This document shows positions 14,418 to 21,538 of a DNA stretch of 21,883 nt, one piece after another (the stretch's first letter is position 1; each line of letters opens with the position of its first letter). The DNA comes from a virus, in IMG/VR virus record IMGVR_UViG_3300050821_002838, positions 1-21,883 of that record; one strand, written 5' to 3'. Position numbers and translations under genes: made by a program. The notes under the pieces were generated by a model. That model was not told the origin of the DNA, made no database searches, and saw only the letters and a list, made by a program, of their open reading frames with translations.

Positions 14418-16400
14418 TTAGACATTGACGCCTTCCACATTGTAGGTCGCTGCCAGCGAAATCAATTCCACACTGGGACTGGCTTTTTGCGCTACCACAA
14501 CCTGAACGATCGGCGCATGCGAGTAACCGGTAGCGCCAACCGATACCCAGCCGGTATGCCTCACCGTTGTCAGATTGGCCGCAGTCGCATCCCACTTCGC
14601 ACTATCCCACAAGCCCTGATCCCAGACATCCAGCACCCCGGGATCCGGCCCCGGACTGGGCGGCGTCTGTAAGGTGATGTTGTAATCGACAGCAGCAGAA
14701 ATCAGCGGATTGAATGGCTCGGTAGGCAGCGCGACAAATGACGCGCGGGTCTGAAACCAGGTCACGGTCTGTGATGGCGACTGAAACATCTCCCAGCCGC
14801 CAACCATGATGGCAGTATACGGCTTACCATTATCGTAGCCGGTGCGGTCAGCCTGCATGATGAAACCGGTCTGGGTGCCGAAAAACATGTCACCGCGCAT
14901 CCGGCAAAAACACACTACATCCCAGCTGTAACGACACCAGGCGCCGGTCGCGGTATTGACCACGCCGCAATACTGATTGCCAACCGCGCCACCCGGCCAA
15001 CTCGCGAACATGCCGCCATACTCGTCCCAGCGCTGCAGTGTCCACGGCAAGATATTGTTGACCAGTGCCGTGTTGCGCCACATCTGGCGAATATTCTTGG
15101 TGATCATCGCCAGTTCAAGCTGCCCGGAGTCCTTGGTGATGGCAGCTGAAATCGGCGCAATACCGTCAACGGTAGCAATCAGGAGATCGCCGCCGAGCGT
15201 GGTATGGGCATTCATACCCATCGGGACGCCGACAAAATAGCGACCCTCCTGCCGCCAGTTGGCGGCGTCGCTTGGATTGGTGCCGGTGAAGATCAGCGCC
15301 TCGCCCTGATCGGTATAAAATACACACTTGTCATCGATGCCGTCGCCGGCGTCGACCGACCACGCCGCGCCGAACAACAGCTTGCCGCCCTTGCTGGCGG
15401 CGCCGGACAACGGAATCATGCTCAATTGTCCGCCTACCGTATTGGTCGGCAGGTACCACGCGTTCATGCTGCCGCCCTCGATGAAAAACCATCGATTGCG
15501 ATACTTCCAGACGTAGACAAGGTTGCCGCCATTGACGACCGTCGTTCCTGGCGGCCCCACCAGGTAACCAATGCCATCAGTGGCTGAATCCGCCACCCAG
15601 AAGGTCGGATGCGCGGCACGATCTGCCGCAAATGTGCCGGTACCGCTGGTGTGTCCTATTGCGCATTTCCAGCGCGAATTGTCCGTGGCATCGAGCGCAC
15701 GGGCGTTGACCGCGTAGACCGTACTAACAATCCAGGCCGCCGGTGTCGTGGTGGCCAGCGTTGCCCACGTACTGCCATTGAACCGCAGCGGCGGGTCACC
15801 GGCATCGTTGACCGCCAGCAACCAGTCACCGCCCTGGGTAGCCAGTTGCGAGACACAGTAGTTGCCGCTGGCCTGACCGGACTTCACCAAGGTCGGCGAG
15901 CCGAAGGCGGTGATCTCGAACAGTTTGCTGGCATTGGCGGCAAACATTCGTGACACGGCGCCGCTGACATATTGAAAGGCCGAAATCACCGGCAGTCTGG
16001 TCACGGTTGAGCTGGCATTGCTCCAATAGGTTGGATGCGCTGTGCGATCGGCTGGAAACGTCGTCGGCGACGCCGCACTGGTATGATTAACCGCCACTGT
16101 CCAGAACGAGCCGTCAGTATTGTCATAAACTTTTGTACCTGCGGTATAAGCGGTCGCGTTGCCCCAGGCTGGCGCATCAAGCGCATGCAGATCGTTCCAT
16201 AAAATACAGCCGCCCCGCAGCGCCAAGCCGCGCAAAGTTGGCTTCCAGTTGTCGAGCTGCATCGCGCCGCCAGGCTGCATGAAAGTATAGTTTTCGCTTT
16301 GGACAATGCCGCGAATGGGCGCTGGCAGCGTCGTGGTTTGCAACTTCTGCGCCACCTGATCCGGAACGGCCTGGCGCCGGAATGCCTGATGCTGGCTCAT
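14418..16400 (-). CDS. Tail nozzle / tubular hub protein (podovirus)
   Basis: A 660-residue protein. The N-terminal segment APIRGIVQSENYTFM followed by GGAMQLDNWKPT and LRGLALRGG matches the motif that opens podophage beta-propeller nozzle proteins (functional equivalents of T7 gp12 or P22 gp10): a Gly after PI, a QLDNW core and an R-x-G strand. Two similar inserted modules lie at about 79-126 and 223-268, each ending HTS..TF.ADR.AHPT.W. Propeller-like strands follow (e.g. VFYTDQGEALIFTGTNPSD, TVDGIAPIS). The gene starts at 16400 in an ATGA overlap with the adaptor gene. It should close the short tail and hold fibres. The role is assigned by motif and order after the adaptor. Confidence 0.8.
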   Translation of the reverse strand: MSQHQAFRRQAVPDQVAQKLQTTTLPAPIRGIVQSENYTFMQPGGAMQLDNWKPTLRGLALRGGCILWNDLHALDAPAWGNATAYTAGTKVYDNTDGSFWTVAVNHTSAASPTTFPADRTAHPTYWSNASSTVTRLPVISAFQYVSGAVSRMFAANASKLFEITAFGSPTLVKSGQASGNYCVSQLATQGGDWLLAVNDAGDPPLRFNGSTWATLATTTPAAWIVSTVYAVNARALDATDNSRWKCAIGHTSGTGTFAADRAAHPTFWVADSATDGIGYLVGPPGTTVVNGGNLVYVWKYRNRWFFIEGGSMNAWYLPTNTVGGQLSMIPLSGAASKGGKLLFGAAWSVDAGDGIDDKCVFYTDQGEALIFTGTNPSDAANWRQEGRYFVGVPMGMNAHTTLGGDLLIATVDGIAPISAAITKDSGQLELAMITKNIRQMWRNTALVNNILPWTLQRWDEYGGMFASWPGGAVGNQYCGVVNTATGAWCRYSWDVVCFCRMRGDMFFGTQTGFIMQADRTGYDNGKPYTAIMVGGWEMFQSPSQTVTWFQTRASFVALPTEPFNPLISAAVDYNITLQTPPSPGPDPGVLDVWDQGLWDSAKWDATAANLTTVRHTGWVSVGATGYSHAPIVQVVVAQKASPSVELISLAATYNVEGVNV

Positions 16401-17119
16401 GGCGCCCCCGTAGGTACCGGATACGGATAGGCAATATTTGTGGTGATCCACGCCTGCGAAATCGGTCCACGGCCGATCAGGATCGGCGACGGTGTGTCGT
16501 TGCCAAGCAGATAGGTCAAGTGGTCATTATAAGTGGAAAGATCCTCGGCATAGGGCGAGCCCTTCTGGGCCTTCCATTGCCAGATCATGCCGAGTTTCAG
16601 AATTCTGTCGCCTAACAAAAAACTATCGCTATCAGACGCAAAACTGTCACCGACACCACCCGACGCCAGCGTAATGCAATTCTTGTCGAGATAGGGGAAA
16701 GTCACGGTAACCCCGGCGCCAGGTGTCGGCGCAATCACCATCTGGCCGCCGATATTGGTCCACTCGCCCCAGGCATTGAACCAGTTCATGGCACGACGCT
16801 GGATCCACTCATCAAGGTCTGGAGTGAAAACCATCGGATGCAGTGCCGATGTCGAGCGCCAGACATTGCCGTTCAGCAACATGCGTTTGAAATTGACCGG
16901 ATAGCTGAATGTCGTGGTGACGCCATCGCCGGTGAAAACATTAATCTTCTTCAGTTTGTTCCATTCTCTTTGATCGCTGGCGATCCGTCTCGCCATCTCG
17001 TTGGCGAGGCTTAGCATCTCCTGCATGGTGCGGTTGGCGCTGATGCCGGAAAACACCGAACCCGGCGAGGTTACGCCAACGGTCAGACAGACATCCTGCA
17101 CCACCGACAATAAGGTCAT
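16397..17119 (-). CDS. Tail adaptor / head-tail connector protein
   Basis: A 240-residue protein (MTLLSVVQDVCLTVGVTSPG). It has the typical adaptor layout: an N-terminal helical bundle (RTMQEMLSLANEMARRIASD, then QREWNKL), a beta region with FPYLDKNCI, and a late helix with LGDRILKLGMIWQWKAQKG and YAEDLSTYNDHL. This pattern is shared by podophage adaptors (T7 gp11 / P22 gp4 equivalents) that sit below the portal. It overlaps both neighbours by ATGA: with the 236-residue gene at 17116-17119 and with the nozzle at 16397-16400. The direct nozzle partner downstream supports the call. Confidence 0.8.
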   Translation of the reverse strand: MTLLSVVQDVCLTVGVTSPGSVFSGISANRTMQEMLSLANEMARRIASDQREWNKLKKINVFTGDGVTTTFSYPVNFKRMLLNGNVWRSTSALHPMVFTPDLDEWIQRRAMNWFNAWGEWTNIGGQMVIAPTPGAGVTVTFPYLDKNCITLASGGVGDSFASDSDSFLLGDRILKLGMIWQWKAQKGSPYAEDLSTYNDHLTYLLGNDTPSPILIGRGPISQAWITTNIAYPYPVPTGAP

Positions 17120-17826
17120 GCCGCATCCGGATCACATTGTTGAGCCATGCGAATCAAGGTCTTGCGCTGTACCGAACCGAGCGGCGCCTGTCCCGAACGC
17201 TGGGTGATGAATTCCCGCAGCTGATCGTTCGACATGCCGTCGTAGCCGGCCTCTAGCTTCTGCGCTTCCTTCAATCGGGTAACGTCTTCTTCCAGCAACT
17301 GATTGCGGGCCTTGATGGCTTCGAGCTCGGCCTGCATCTGCAAGTCCGGCACCTGTTGCCGGCTCTGCTCGATATAGGCCGCGGCATTGTTCTTCATCTC
17401 GCGGCCGAACGGCCCGAGGTTTTTTAGTTCATTGCCGTCAATCGCGGCCAGCGCCTCCACGGTATAGACATTCTGGGCGCGCAGCTCGGCGCGCCGCGCC
17501 TCGGTCAGAAATGGCGCGTGCGCCAGCGGCGTGCCGCTCTTGGTCTGGTTAGCCTGGGCCTTGAACTGCTGGTACTGATGCCTGAAACGCTCGGCGTAGG
17601 TGACCATGGTGCTTTCGCGGGTCACCGGGTCTTCCACCCATCCCGCCATCGCCAGCGCCGGATAAACCCCAAAATCCTTGCTGCCGGAGCGATGGATTTC
17701 CACCACCTCCCAATCGTCAAACACCGGACGTCCCGCCTGCATCGACAGCGCTTCGTTCTTTACCGCCAGATACTTGAACAGCGGCACCAGCGTCGCGTCA
17801 GGATCTCGATTGCCGTACAGACTCAT
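17116..17826 (-). CDS. Head-tail region protein with coiled coil (236 aa)
   Basis: Begins MSLYGNRDPDATLVPLFKYL. The N-terminal part (WEVVEIHRSGSKDFGVYPAL) is beta-rich. A segment LRAQNVYTVEALAAIDGNEL, then KNLGPFGRE, resembles a helix-hairpin unit. It is followed by a coiled coil (LEAIKARNQLLEEDVTRLKE) and a helical C-terminal end (NDQLREFITQRSGQAPLGSV). The start at 17826 has GGAGG six bases upstream; the ATG at 17838 has none. Proteins of this kind commonly lie between the capsid and adaptor genes in alphaproteobacterial podophages, with unknown function. A minor head or connector protein is plausible. Confidence 0.7.
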   Translation of the reverse strand: MSLYGNRDPDATLVPLFKYLAVKNEALSMQAGRPVFDDWEVVEIHRSGSKDFGVYPALAMAGWVEDPVTRESTMVTYAERFRHQYQQFKAQANQTKSGTPLAHAPFLTEARRAELRAQNVYTVEALAAIDGNELKNLGPFGREMKNNAAAYIEQSRQQVPDLQMQAELEAIKARNQLLEEDVTRLKEAQKLEAGYDGMSNDQLREFITQRSGQAPLGSVQRKTLIRMAQQCDPDAA

Positions 17827-17855
17827 TCTTGCCTCCATGATTTAATTCAGGCTCA

Positions 17856-17889
17856 CCCCTGCGCTCGGGAAGTTAATCCAACGCAGGGG
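17856..17889 (-). repeat. 8-bp perfect inverted repeat after capsid gene
   Basis: CCCCTGCG at 17856-17863 and CGCAGGGG at 17882-17889 are exactly complementary, with an 18-base loop. They lie in the 92-base gap just after the major capsid stop, the longest gap inside the operon apart from the moron locus. In the minus-strand transcript the GC-rich stem is not followed by a U tract. It is therefore more likely a processing, stability or leaky attenuation hairpin that keeps capsid mRNA high than a full terminator. Confidence 0.55.
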
Positions 17890-17918
17890 CGGCCCTTCAC
17901 GCCACAGCCCGTTCGGCA

Positions 17919-18941
17919 TCAGGCTGCAGGGTTAGAATCATAAAACCTCCAGTTAAACATCGGATTGGTCATGGTGAGTTCGCCCATCCAGCCAACAAAC
18001 TGGGCCACCGCATCTTTATCGATTGGCATCTGGCCTTCGCCATCGAACAGCTTGTCGAAATTGCGCTCCGGGTGATAGCGCAGCCGCAGCGAGTCGGTAT
18101 TGATGCCAAATGTGGTGTTGGCCGGGATGTTGCTGCCATAACCGCCGTCGAGCACGATCTCGGCGCGTTTTCCCCCGCCGATATATTCCAGCGCCGTAAA
18201 GCCCAACTTGCCGAGTGAGGTCTCGTTGGTCTGGCGTTGGATGGCGACCGTAGCGGCGTCGTAGGCCGCGTAGTGCTCTGGCGACATGATCAGCAAATCC
18301 GCATAGTCCTTGCCGCGGCTTTGCTTGATCATGACGCTGTTGAGAAACGGTCGAATGGTCGCCGATGTCACCTGGGTGCCGATCGCCGCGTTCATGCCAT
18401 TGGCGTCGTAGGTTTTGGTTTGCCACAGCGTTGCCGATGAGCGATCGATGCCACCATAGATGCCGGTGGTCGGAATGATCGGAATAGCAGTGGCGAGCCC
18501 AGTGATCTGCTTGCCGCCATTAGCGGTGCCATCAGAGTAGAGTCCGACGTCCATGGCATCTTCGAGCGCGCGCTCGGCTGCGGCCATGTAGGCATCCATC
18601 ACGTCCATCAGTTGTGATTTGCCCTGGTTGTTCAAAATTTCCTGCATGCTGAGGATGACAGGAACGACGACCATTTTCGGATCAAAGTAGGCGTCGTTGA
18701 ACAGATCCAGTGATGGGTTCAATAGCTGATCGTATCCAGAATACCACTGAGCGGTATTTTTTGCAATCTGTAGTGTCTGTCTGATCTTTGGACCACTATA
18801 GGTATGCCAGAGTCCCTTGCGGCGAAGCACTGCAAGCAGTGCATTATTGGAAGAAACCAGATCCTGATAAGATGATGAACGGTCTTCTAAGGCCATCGAC
18901 AATATCTGTTGATATTGCGACAGCGGGGCGATGTTGGCCAT
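17919..18941 (-). CDS. Major capsid protein (HK97-fold type)
   Basis: A 340-residue coat protein that should form the icosahedral shell. Family features visible: N-terminal helix SYQDLVSSNNALLAVLRRKG; strand QTLQIAKNTAQWYSGYDQLL; the spine helix region MVVVPVILSMQEILNNQGKS followed by QLMDVMDAYMAAAERALEDA; the MDVGLYSDGTANGGKQITGL hallmark; an A-domain region with LLIMSPEHYAAYD; and a C-terminal NFDKLFDGEGQMPIDKDAVA. No delta domain or protease precedes it, which matches a separate scaffold gene upstream. The start at 18941 has GGGGAG eight bases upstream. Length is usual for this podophage capsid group. Confidence 0.92.
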   Translation of the reverse strand: MANIAPLSQYQQILSMALEDRSSSYQDLVSSNNALLAVLRRKGLWHTYSGPKIRQTLQIAKNTAQWYSGYDQLLNPSLDLFNDAYFDPKMVVVPVILSMQEILNNQGKSQLMDVMDAYMAAAERALEDAMDVGLYSDGTANGGKQITGLATAIPIIPTTGIYGGIDRSSATLWQTKTYDANGMNAAIGTQVTSATIRPFLNSVMIKQSRGKDYADLLIMSPEHYAAYDAATVAIQRQTNETSLGKLGFTALEYIGGGKRAEIVLDGGYGSNIPANTTFGINTDSLRLRYHPERNFDKLFDGEGQMPIDKDAVAQFVGWMGELTMTNPMFNWRFYDSNPAA

Positions 18942-18969
18942 GATTGGCTCCCCATATCGATGTCAGAAC

Positions 18970-20205
18970 TCAGTGTTTCCCGAATACGCTGTCGTAGGCG
19001 TTTTCCAGGGATTCACGGCGGCCGGGCGGAGGTCCACGCCGCGTTGCTCCGTTTGAGGGAGTCACAACAGGGGCACCGTGGATGCTTCGATCGGTGGGTC
19101 GGGTCTGAGCCGATGGGGTGCGGGTCTGAGCCGCGTGGGTGGCTGGTCGGAGCAGTTCAGCCCGCATGTACGCCTGATCGAGGTCCCAGCCGAACTTCAG
19201 CTCTTGCTCGATCAGGTCTCCGAGTTCATCGAACCGGGGGTGACTGGCCGCGTAATGGTCAACCGCCGACCGGGTGTAGCTGTATTGTTGCTGAGTATGC
19301 ATCTGGTTGAGGGCGTTTTTCAACCCCGTGACTTCCTGATGCAATGCACCAATCTGGTGCTGGGCCGCCGAGGTGGCATTACCGAGCTGGGTGGACTTCA
19401 ACTGATCCGGCGATTGACTCAGGACGTAATAGGCAATCTCGCGAAGGGTGTGACGCTGGCCGGTGCCGGGATCGATCAGATTGAGATTATGAACAATCAG
19501 GTCAAGGCCGCCGATCGGGTCAACCCTGAGTTTTTGTTCCATGGTGACGTAATTATTCAGCGCCTGCGCCAGCGTGGTGCCGTGCTGCTGCGCCATAGTA
19601 TGGAACGGTCGGATCCGGTTCATCTCGTCATGATCGGCGCGCATATTTTGATAAGCGCCCTGAAATTCAGTGTGCATGCGGTGAACTTCGCCGCGCACCG
19701 ATTCCGGCGTGGTGTCCCAGTCCCGTTTGGCGTGCTCTGCCATCCGCTGCGGCGGGTCATAATACGGCGCGTGCTTTGGCAACGTTCGCTGCCGTTGCGG
19801 GTGTGTTCCGCTTTGTTCTGACACGTAAGTTAAATTCGAGTTCCGAGTTTGTTCGCGTGGCGCGAATTGTCCCCGCTCGCCGCGCGGCTGATCCGCCGGC
19901 CGCTTCTTCAGGTCGAACTTTTCGGTTTCTTCCGGCGGCTGGTTGTGCCCGACTTTGGCCTCTGCAGGCTGCGCAGGAGCCCGCTCAGGGGCTTTGGCCT
20001 TGGCCCGCTGGGGATTGGCGGCCCGCTCGTAAGCCGCATCCAGCGCCTCCCTACGGGTCGAGTGACGTTCACCCTGCGGCCGGTCCGGGGCCTGATCGCC
20101 GACCGGGTTCGGCAACGAGACCTGGCTCTGATCAATGACGACTTCATTGACTGGAGTCGCGGCTTCCTGTGTCGCGCTCGGCTGCGCGACTGTAACGTCT
20201 GACAT
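18970..20205 (-). CDS. Capsid scaffolding protein
   Basis: A 411-residue, highly charged Gln/Arg/Pro-rich protein lying 28 bases before the capsid gene, the standard scaffold position. Residues 1-135 are disordered and acidic-then-basic. About 145-320 is helical (HAKRDWDTTPESVRGEVHRM, TGLKNALNQMHTQQQYS). About 325-355 is another helix pair (FDELGDLIEQELKFGWDLDQ). A basic tail ends RRESLENAYDSVFGKH. A very similar segment, RREALDAAYE, occurs at 51-60, so the same helical motif may act at both ends. Charged helical C-termini bind coat in known scaffolds. The start at 20205 has GGAGG six bases upstream. No protease motif is seen. Confidence 0.82.
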   Translation of the reverse strand: MSDVTVAQPSATQEAATPVNEVVIDQSQVSLPNPVGDQAPDRPQGERHSTRREALDAAYERAANPQRAKAKAPERAPAQPAEAKVGHNQPPEETEKFDLKKRPADQPRGERGQFAPREQTRNSNLTYVSEQSGTHPQRQRTLPKHAPYYDPPQRMAEHAKRDWDTTPESVRGEVHRMHTEFQGAYQNMRADHDEMNRIRPFHTMAQQHGTTLAQALNNYVTMEQKLRVDPIGGLDLIVHNLNLIDPGTGQRHTLREIAYYVLSQSPDQLKSTQLGNATSAAQHQIGALHQEVTGLKNALNQMHTQQQYSYTRSAVDHYAASHPRFDELGDLIEQELKFGWDLDQAYMRAELLRPATHAAQTRTPSAQTRPTDRSIHGAPVVTPSNGATRRGPPPGRRESLENAYDSVFGKH

Positions 20206-20223
20206 CGGTTCCTCCGAAGAAGA

Positions 20224-20268
20224 ACGGTCAAAATGCTAGGGTGTGCCGAGCACCGTCATTTTGACCGT
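20224..20268 (-). repeat. 12-bp perfect inverted repeat before scaffold gene
   Basis: ACGGTCAAAATG (20224-20235) and CATTTTGACCGT (20257-20268) are perfectly complementary, with a 21-base loop. On the minus transcript the loop contains a small inner stem, GTGC-TCG-GCAC. The stem ends just before TCTTCTT and the scaffold Shine-Dalgarno. It could be an RNase III or processing hairpin, a leaky terminator setting the level of head genes, or an operator. It occupies most of the gap between the 59-residue gene and scaffold. Confidence 0.7.
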
Positions 20269-20272
20269 AAAA

Positions 20273-20452
20273 TTAACACCCCTTACGGCCACGCTGTGTC
20301 ATGGGCTTGGTCTTTGCCTTGTCCTTACGCGTATCTGCTTTGTTGAATTCCTTTGCCGCGGCCTGACTGATCCCTGCCGCCATAGCAAATTTTGGCGAAT
20401 GAGCGGCGGCAGCCATGAAGCGTTTTTGCTTTGGACTCTTGCTCGGACTCAT
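20273..20452 (-). CDS. Short basic phage protein (59 aa)
   Basis: A gene of 60 codons that reads MSPSKSPKQKRFMAAAAHSP and then KFAMAAGISQAAAKEFNKAD, with a Lys/Arg-rich end. The pattern SK.Q.RFMAAAAH.PKFA..GI...AAKEFNKAD matches a widespread family of tiny phage proteins near portal and scaffold genes. It starts in an ATGA overlap with the preceding gene (20449-20452) and has GGAGG seven bases upstream. Function is unknown; the basic helix suggests nucleic-acid or head interaction. The 88-residue frame that crosses it (20325-20591) is out of frame and not accepted. Confidence 0.85.
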   Translation of the reverse strand: MSPSKSPKQKRFMAAAAHSPKFAMAAGISQAAAKEFNKADTRKDKAKTKPMTQRGRKGC

Positions 20453-20820
20453 CTCTCACCTCCAACAATTTCTTTGCTTTTGCTGCGATGTCCCGCAGCG
20501 TATCGCTCCACAGCCTTACTAATTGATCGTCGTCGAGCGGTCTTGACTTCAGATAAATCCGTTGATCGCCACTTCGGCTTAGGTTTTTCATTCCCCACCT
20601 CGGTCAATCCAAGGGCTTTTCCCACCGCGCGGAACTGACGTTTAGAAGTATAAAATTTGCCGTCAACCTGCTCGGTCGGTTCCATAATGTCCGAAATCAC
20701 GTAGGGCAACGGCAGATCGGATCTTGCAGGAGTTAAATGCAGCCTTTTAACAACCCACAGTCCGGGCTCGATTTCGATCAGTTCAATGTCAGCCGACGAG
20801 GTCATTGTAAGCTCGCTCAT
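20449..20820 (-). CDS. Hypothetical phage protein of head region (123 aa)
   Basis: Begins MSELTMTSSADIELIEIEPG. A beta-rich first half contains PYVISDIMEPTEQVDGKFYT, followed by SKRQFRAVGKALGLTEVGNE. The second half is basic and helical (KTARRRSISKAVERYAAGHR). The segment MEPTEHVDG-FYTSK-FR is a recurrent pattern in alphaproteobacterial phage proteins of unknown function. It overlaps the preceding gene by 32 bases from the ATG at 20820; starting at the internal Met (20805) would shorten this overlap. It may be a DNA- or RNA-binding accessory protein, but no function is assigned. Confidence 0.72.
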   Translation of the reverse strand: MSELTMTSSADIELIEIEPGLWVVKRLHLTPARSDLPLPYVISDIMEPTEQVDGKFYTSKRQFRAVGKALGLTEVGNEKPKPKWRSTDLSEVKTARRRSISKAVERYAAGHRSKSKEIVGGER

Positions 20821-21016
20821 ACAGCGCGCCCCATGTACGAGGTTGCTGCTCCGCTAATACCGAAAGCTGATTTATCCATTCAGCCCGATGCTCCCGGCGG
20901 TATTGCCCGCACGGACAGCGCTCTGGGTGCTCCCATTGATACCTCGCGTTTGGGTCCTTACTCCCCAGCCACAGCAGAACGTGTTCACGTGTTCCAATTT
21001 CCGGCCTGCTCAACAT
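20789..21016 (-). CDS. Hypothetical small phage protein with CPCGQY motif (75 aa)
   Basis: Reads MLSRPEIGTREHVLLWLGSK and continues to WEHPERCPCGQYRREHRAEW and ALYERAYNDLVG. A KDP...Y.W..P..C.CGQY pattern with two close cysteines recurs in small phage proteins of this gene neighbourhood. AAGGA lies nine bases before the ATG at 21016. It overlaps the next gene by 32 bases, unusually long for this operon. Function is unknown; the two Cys alone are not enough for a zinc site. Confidence 0.65.
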   Translation of the reverse strand: MLSRPEIGTREHVLLWLGSKDPNARYQWEHPERCPCGQYRREHRAEWINQLSVLAEQQPRTWGALYERAYNDLVG

Positions 21017-21028
21017 CGCCTTGTTCCT

Positions 21029-21334
21029 TCAATGTTGAATGGTGACATCGCCATCGTCGATCGCTTCAGCTATCTGCTCGTCCAAAATATCGGGATCCAC
21101 CCCATGGGAACGAGCCGCATGAGGTAGTCCGACATCAGCCTTCACCGCCGTAGACCGTAACAGTGGAGGACTGACATAGATGACCGGCATGCCAAAACCA
21201 TTGGTTACCTTGGTCACGGCGACACCGTAACCGGCCGGCGCCTCGATCACCGACTTACCAGACATCGGCGCCACTGCCGTGGCGTCAATGACGGGCAAGC
21301 CGCCCGCCGCCACCGTGTTGACTGGCCAGCCCAC
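21029..21334 (-). CDS. Hypothetical phage protein (101 aa, GTG start)
   Basis: Starts with GTG two bases after the stop of the 63-residue gene and reads GWPVNTVAAGGLPVIDATAV. The first 60 residues repeat a GLPV/GMPV beta pattern (AAGGLPVIDA, GYGVAVTKVTNGFGMPVIYV) seen in small low-complexity head or tail proteins of podophages. The last 30 residues are acidic (DPDILDEQIAEAIDDGDVTI). The Shine-Dalgarno is a GAAGAAG run within the upstream coding end, so coupling is likely. Possibly a decoration or minor structural protein. No named family. Confidence 0.65.
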   Translation of the reverse strand: MGWPVNTVAAGGLPVIDATAVAPMSGKSVIEAPAGYGVAVTKVTNGFGMPVIYVSPPLLRSTAVKADVGLPHAARSHGVDPDILDEQIAEAIDDGDVTIQH

Positions 21335-21336
21335 CG

Positions 21337-21528
21337 CTATTTCTTCTTCGGCTCGTCCGGCACCGCGCGGTGCTTAGCCTCATTCTCCGGCAGCGGCTCA
21401 TTGATCGAGCCCTCTGACGGATTGACCTGATGCGGATCCCACACTTCTTCTTCACCTGCTTTACCTTTCTTGGGGTCCGGCTTCGGGGCTTCATACTTCG
21501 GGGGGTCGTGTTTTACTTCTGTAGTCAT
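21337..21528 (-). CDS. Small charged Pro/Lys/Glu-rich protein (63 aa)
   Basis: Begins MTTEVKHDPPKYEAPKPDPK and ends KHRAVPDEPKKK. It is highly charged and probably disordered, without TM or signal segments. AAGGAG lies seven bases before the ATG at 21528, and it ends two bases before the next GTG start. It lies between an Ig-like protein and a small structural protein in the head region. Coding is supported by the strong ribosome site and packing. Function is unknown. Confidence 0.65.
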   Translation of the reverse strand: MTTEVKHDPPKYEAPKPDPKKGKAGEEEVWDPHQVNPSEGSINEPLPENEAKHRAVPDEPKKK

Positions 21529-21538
21529 GTCGCTCTCC

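Noticed and set aside
19078-19821. Long plus-strand ORF (247 aa) opposite scaffold
   Set aside because: The scaffold on the other strand has position, ribosome site and expected composition; the plus frame has no family features.
20325-20591. 88-residue minus-strand ORF
   Set aside because: It crosses two better-supported genes (20273-20452 and 20449-20820) in another frame. Those genes have Shine-Dalgarno sites, an ATGA junction and family-like motifs; this one does not.
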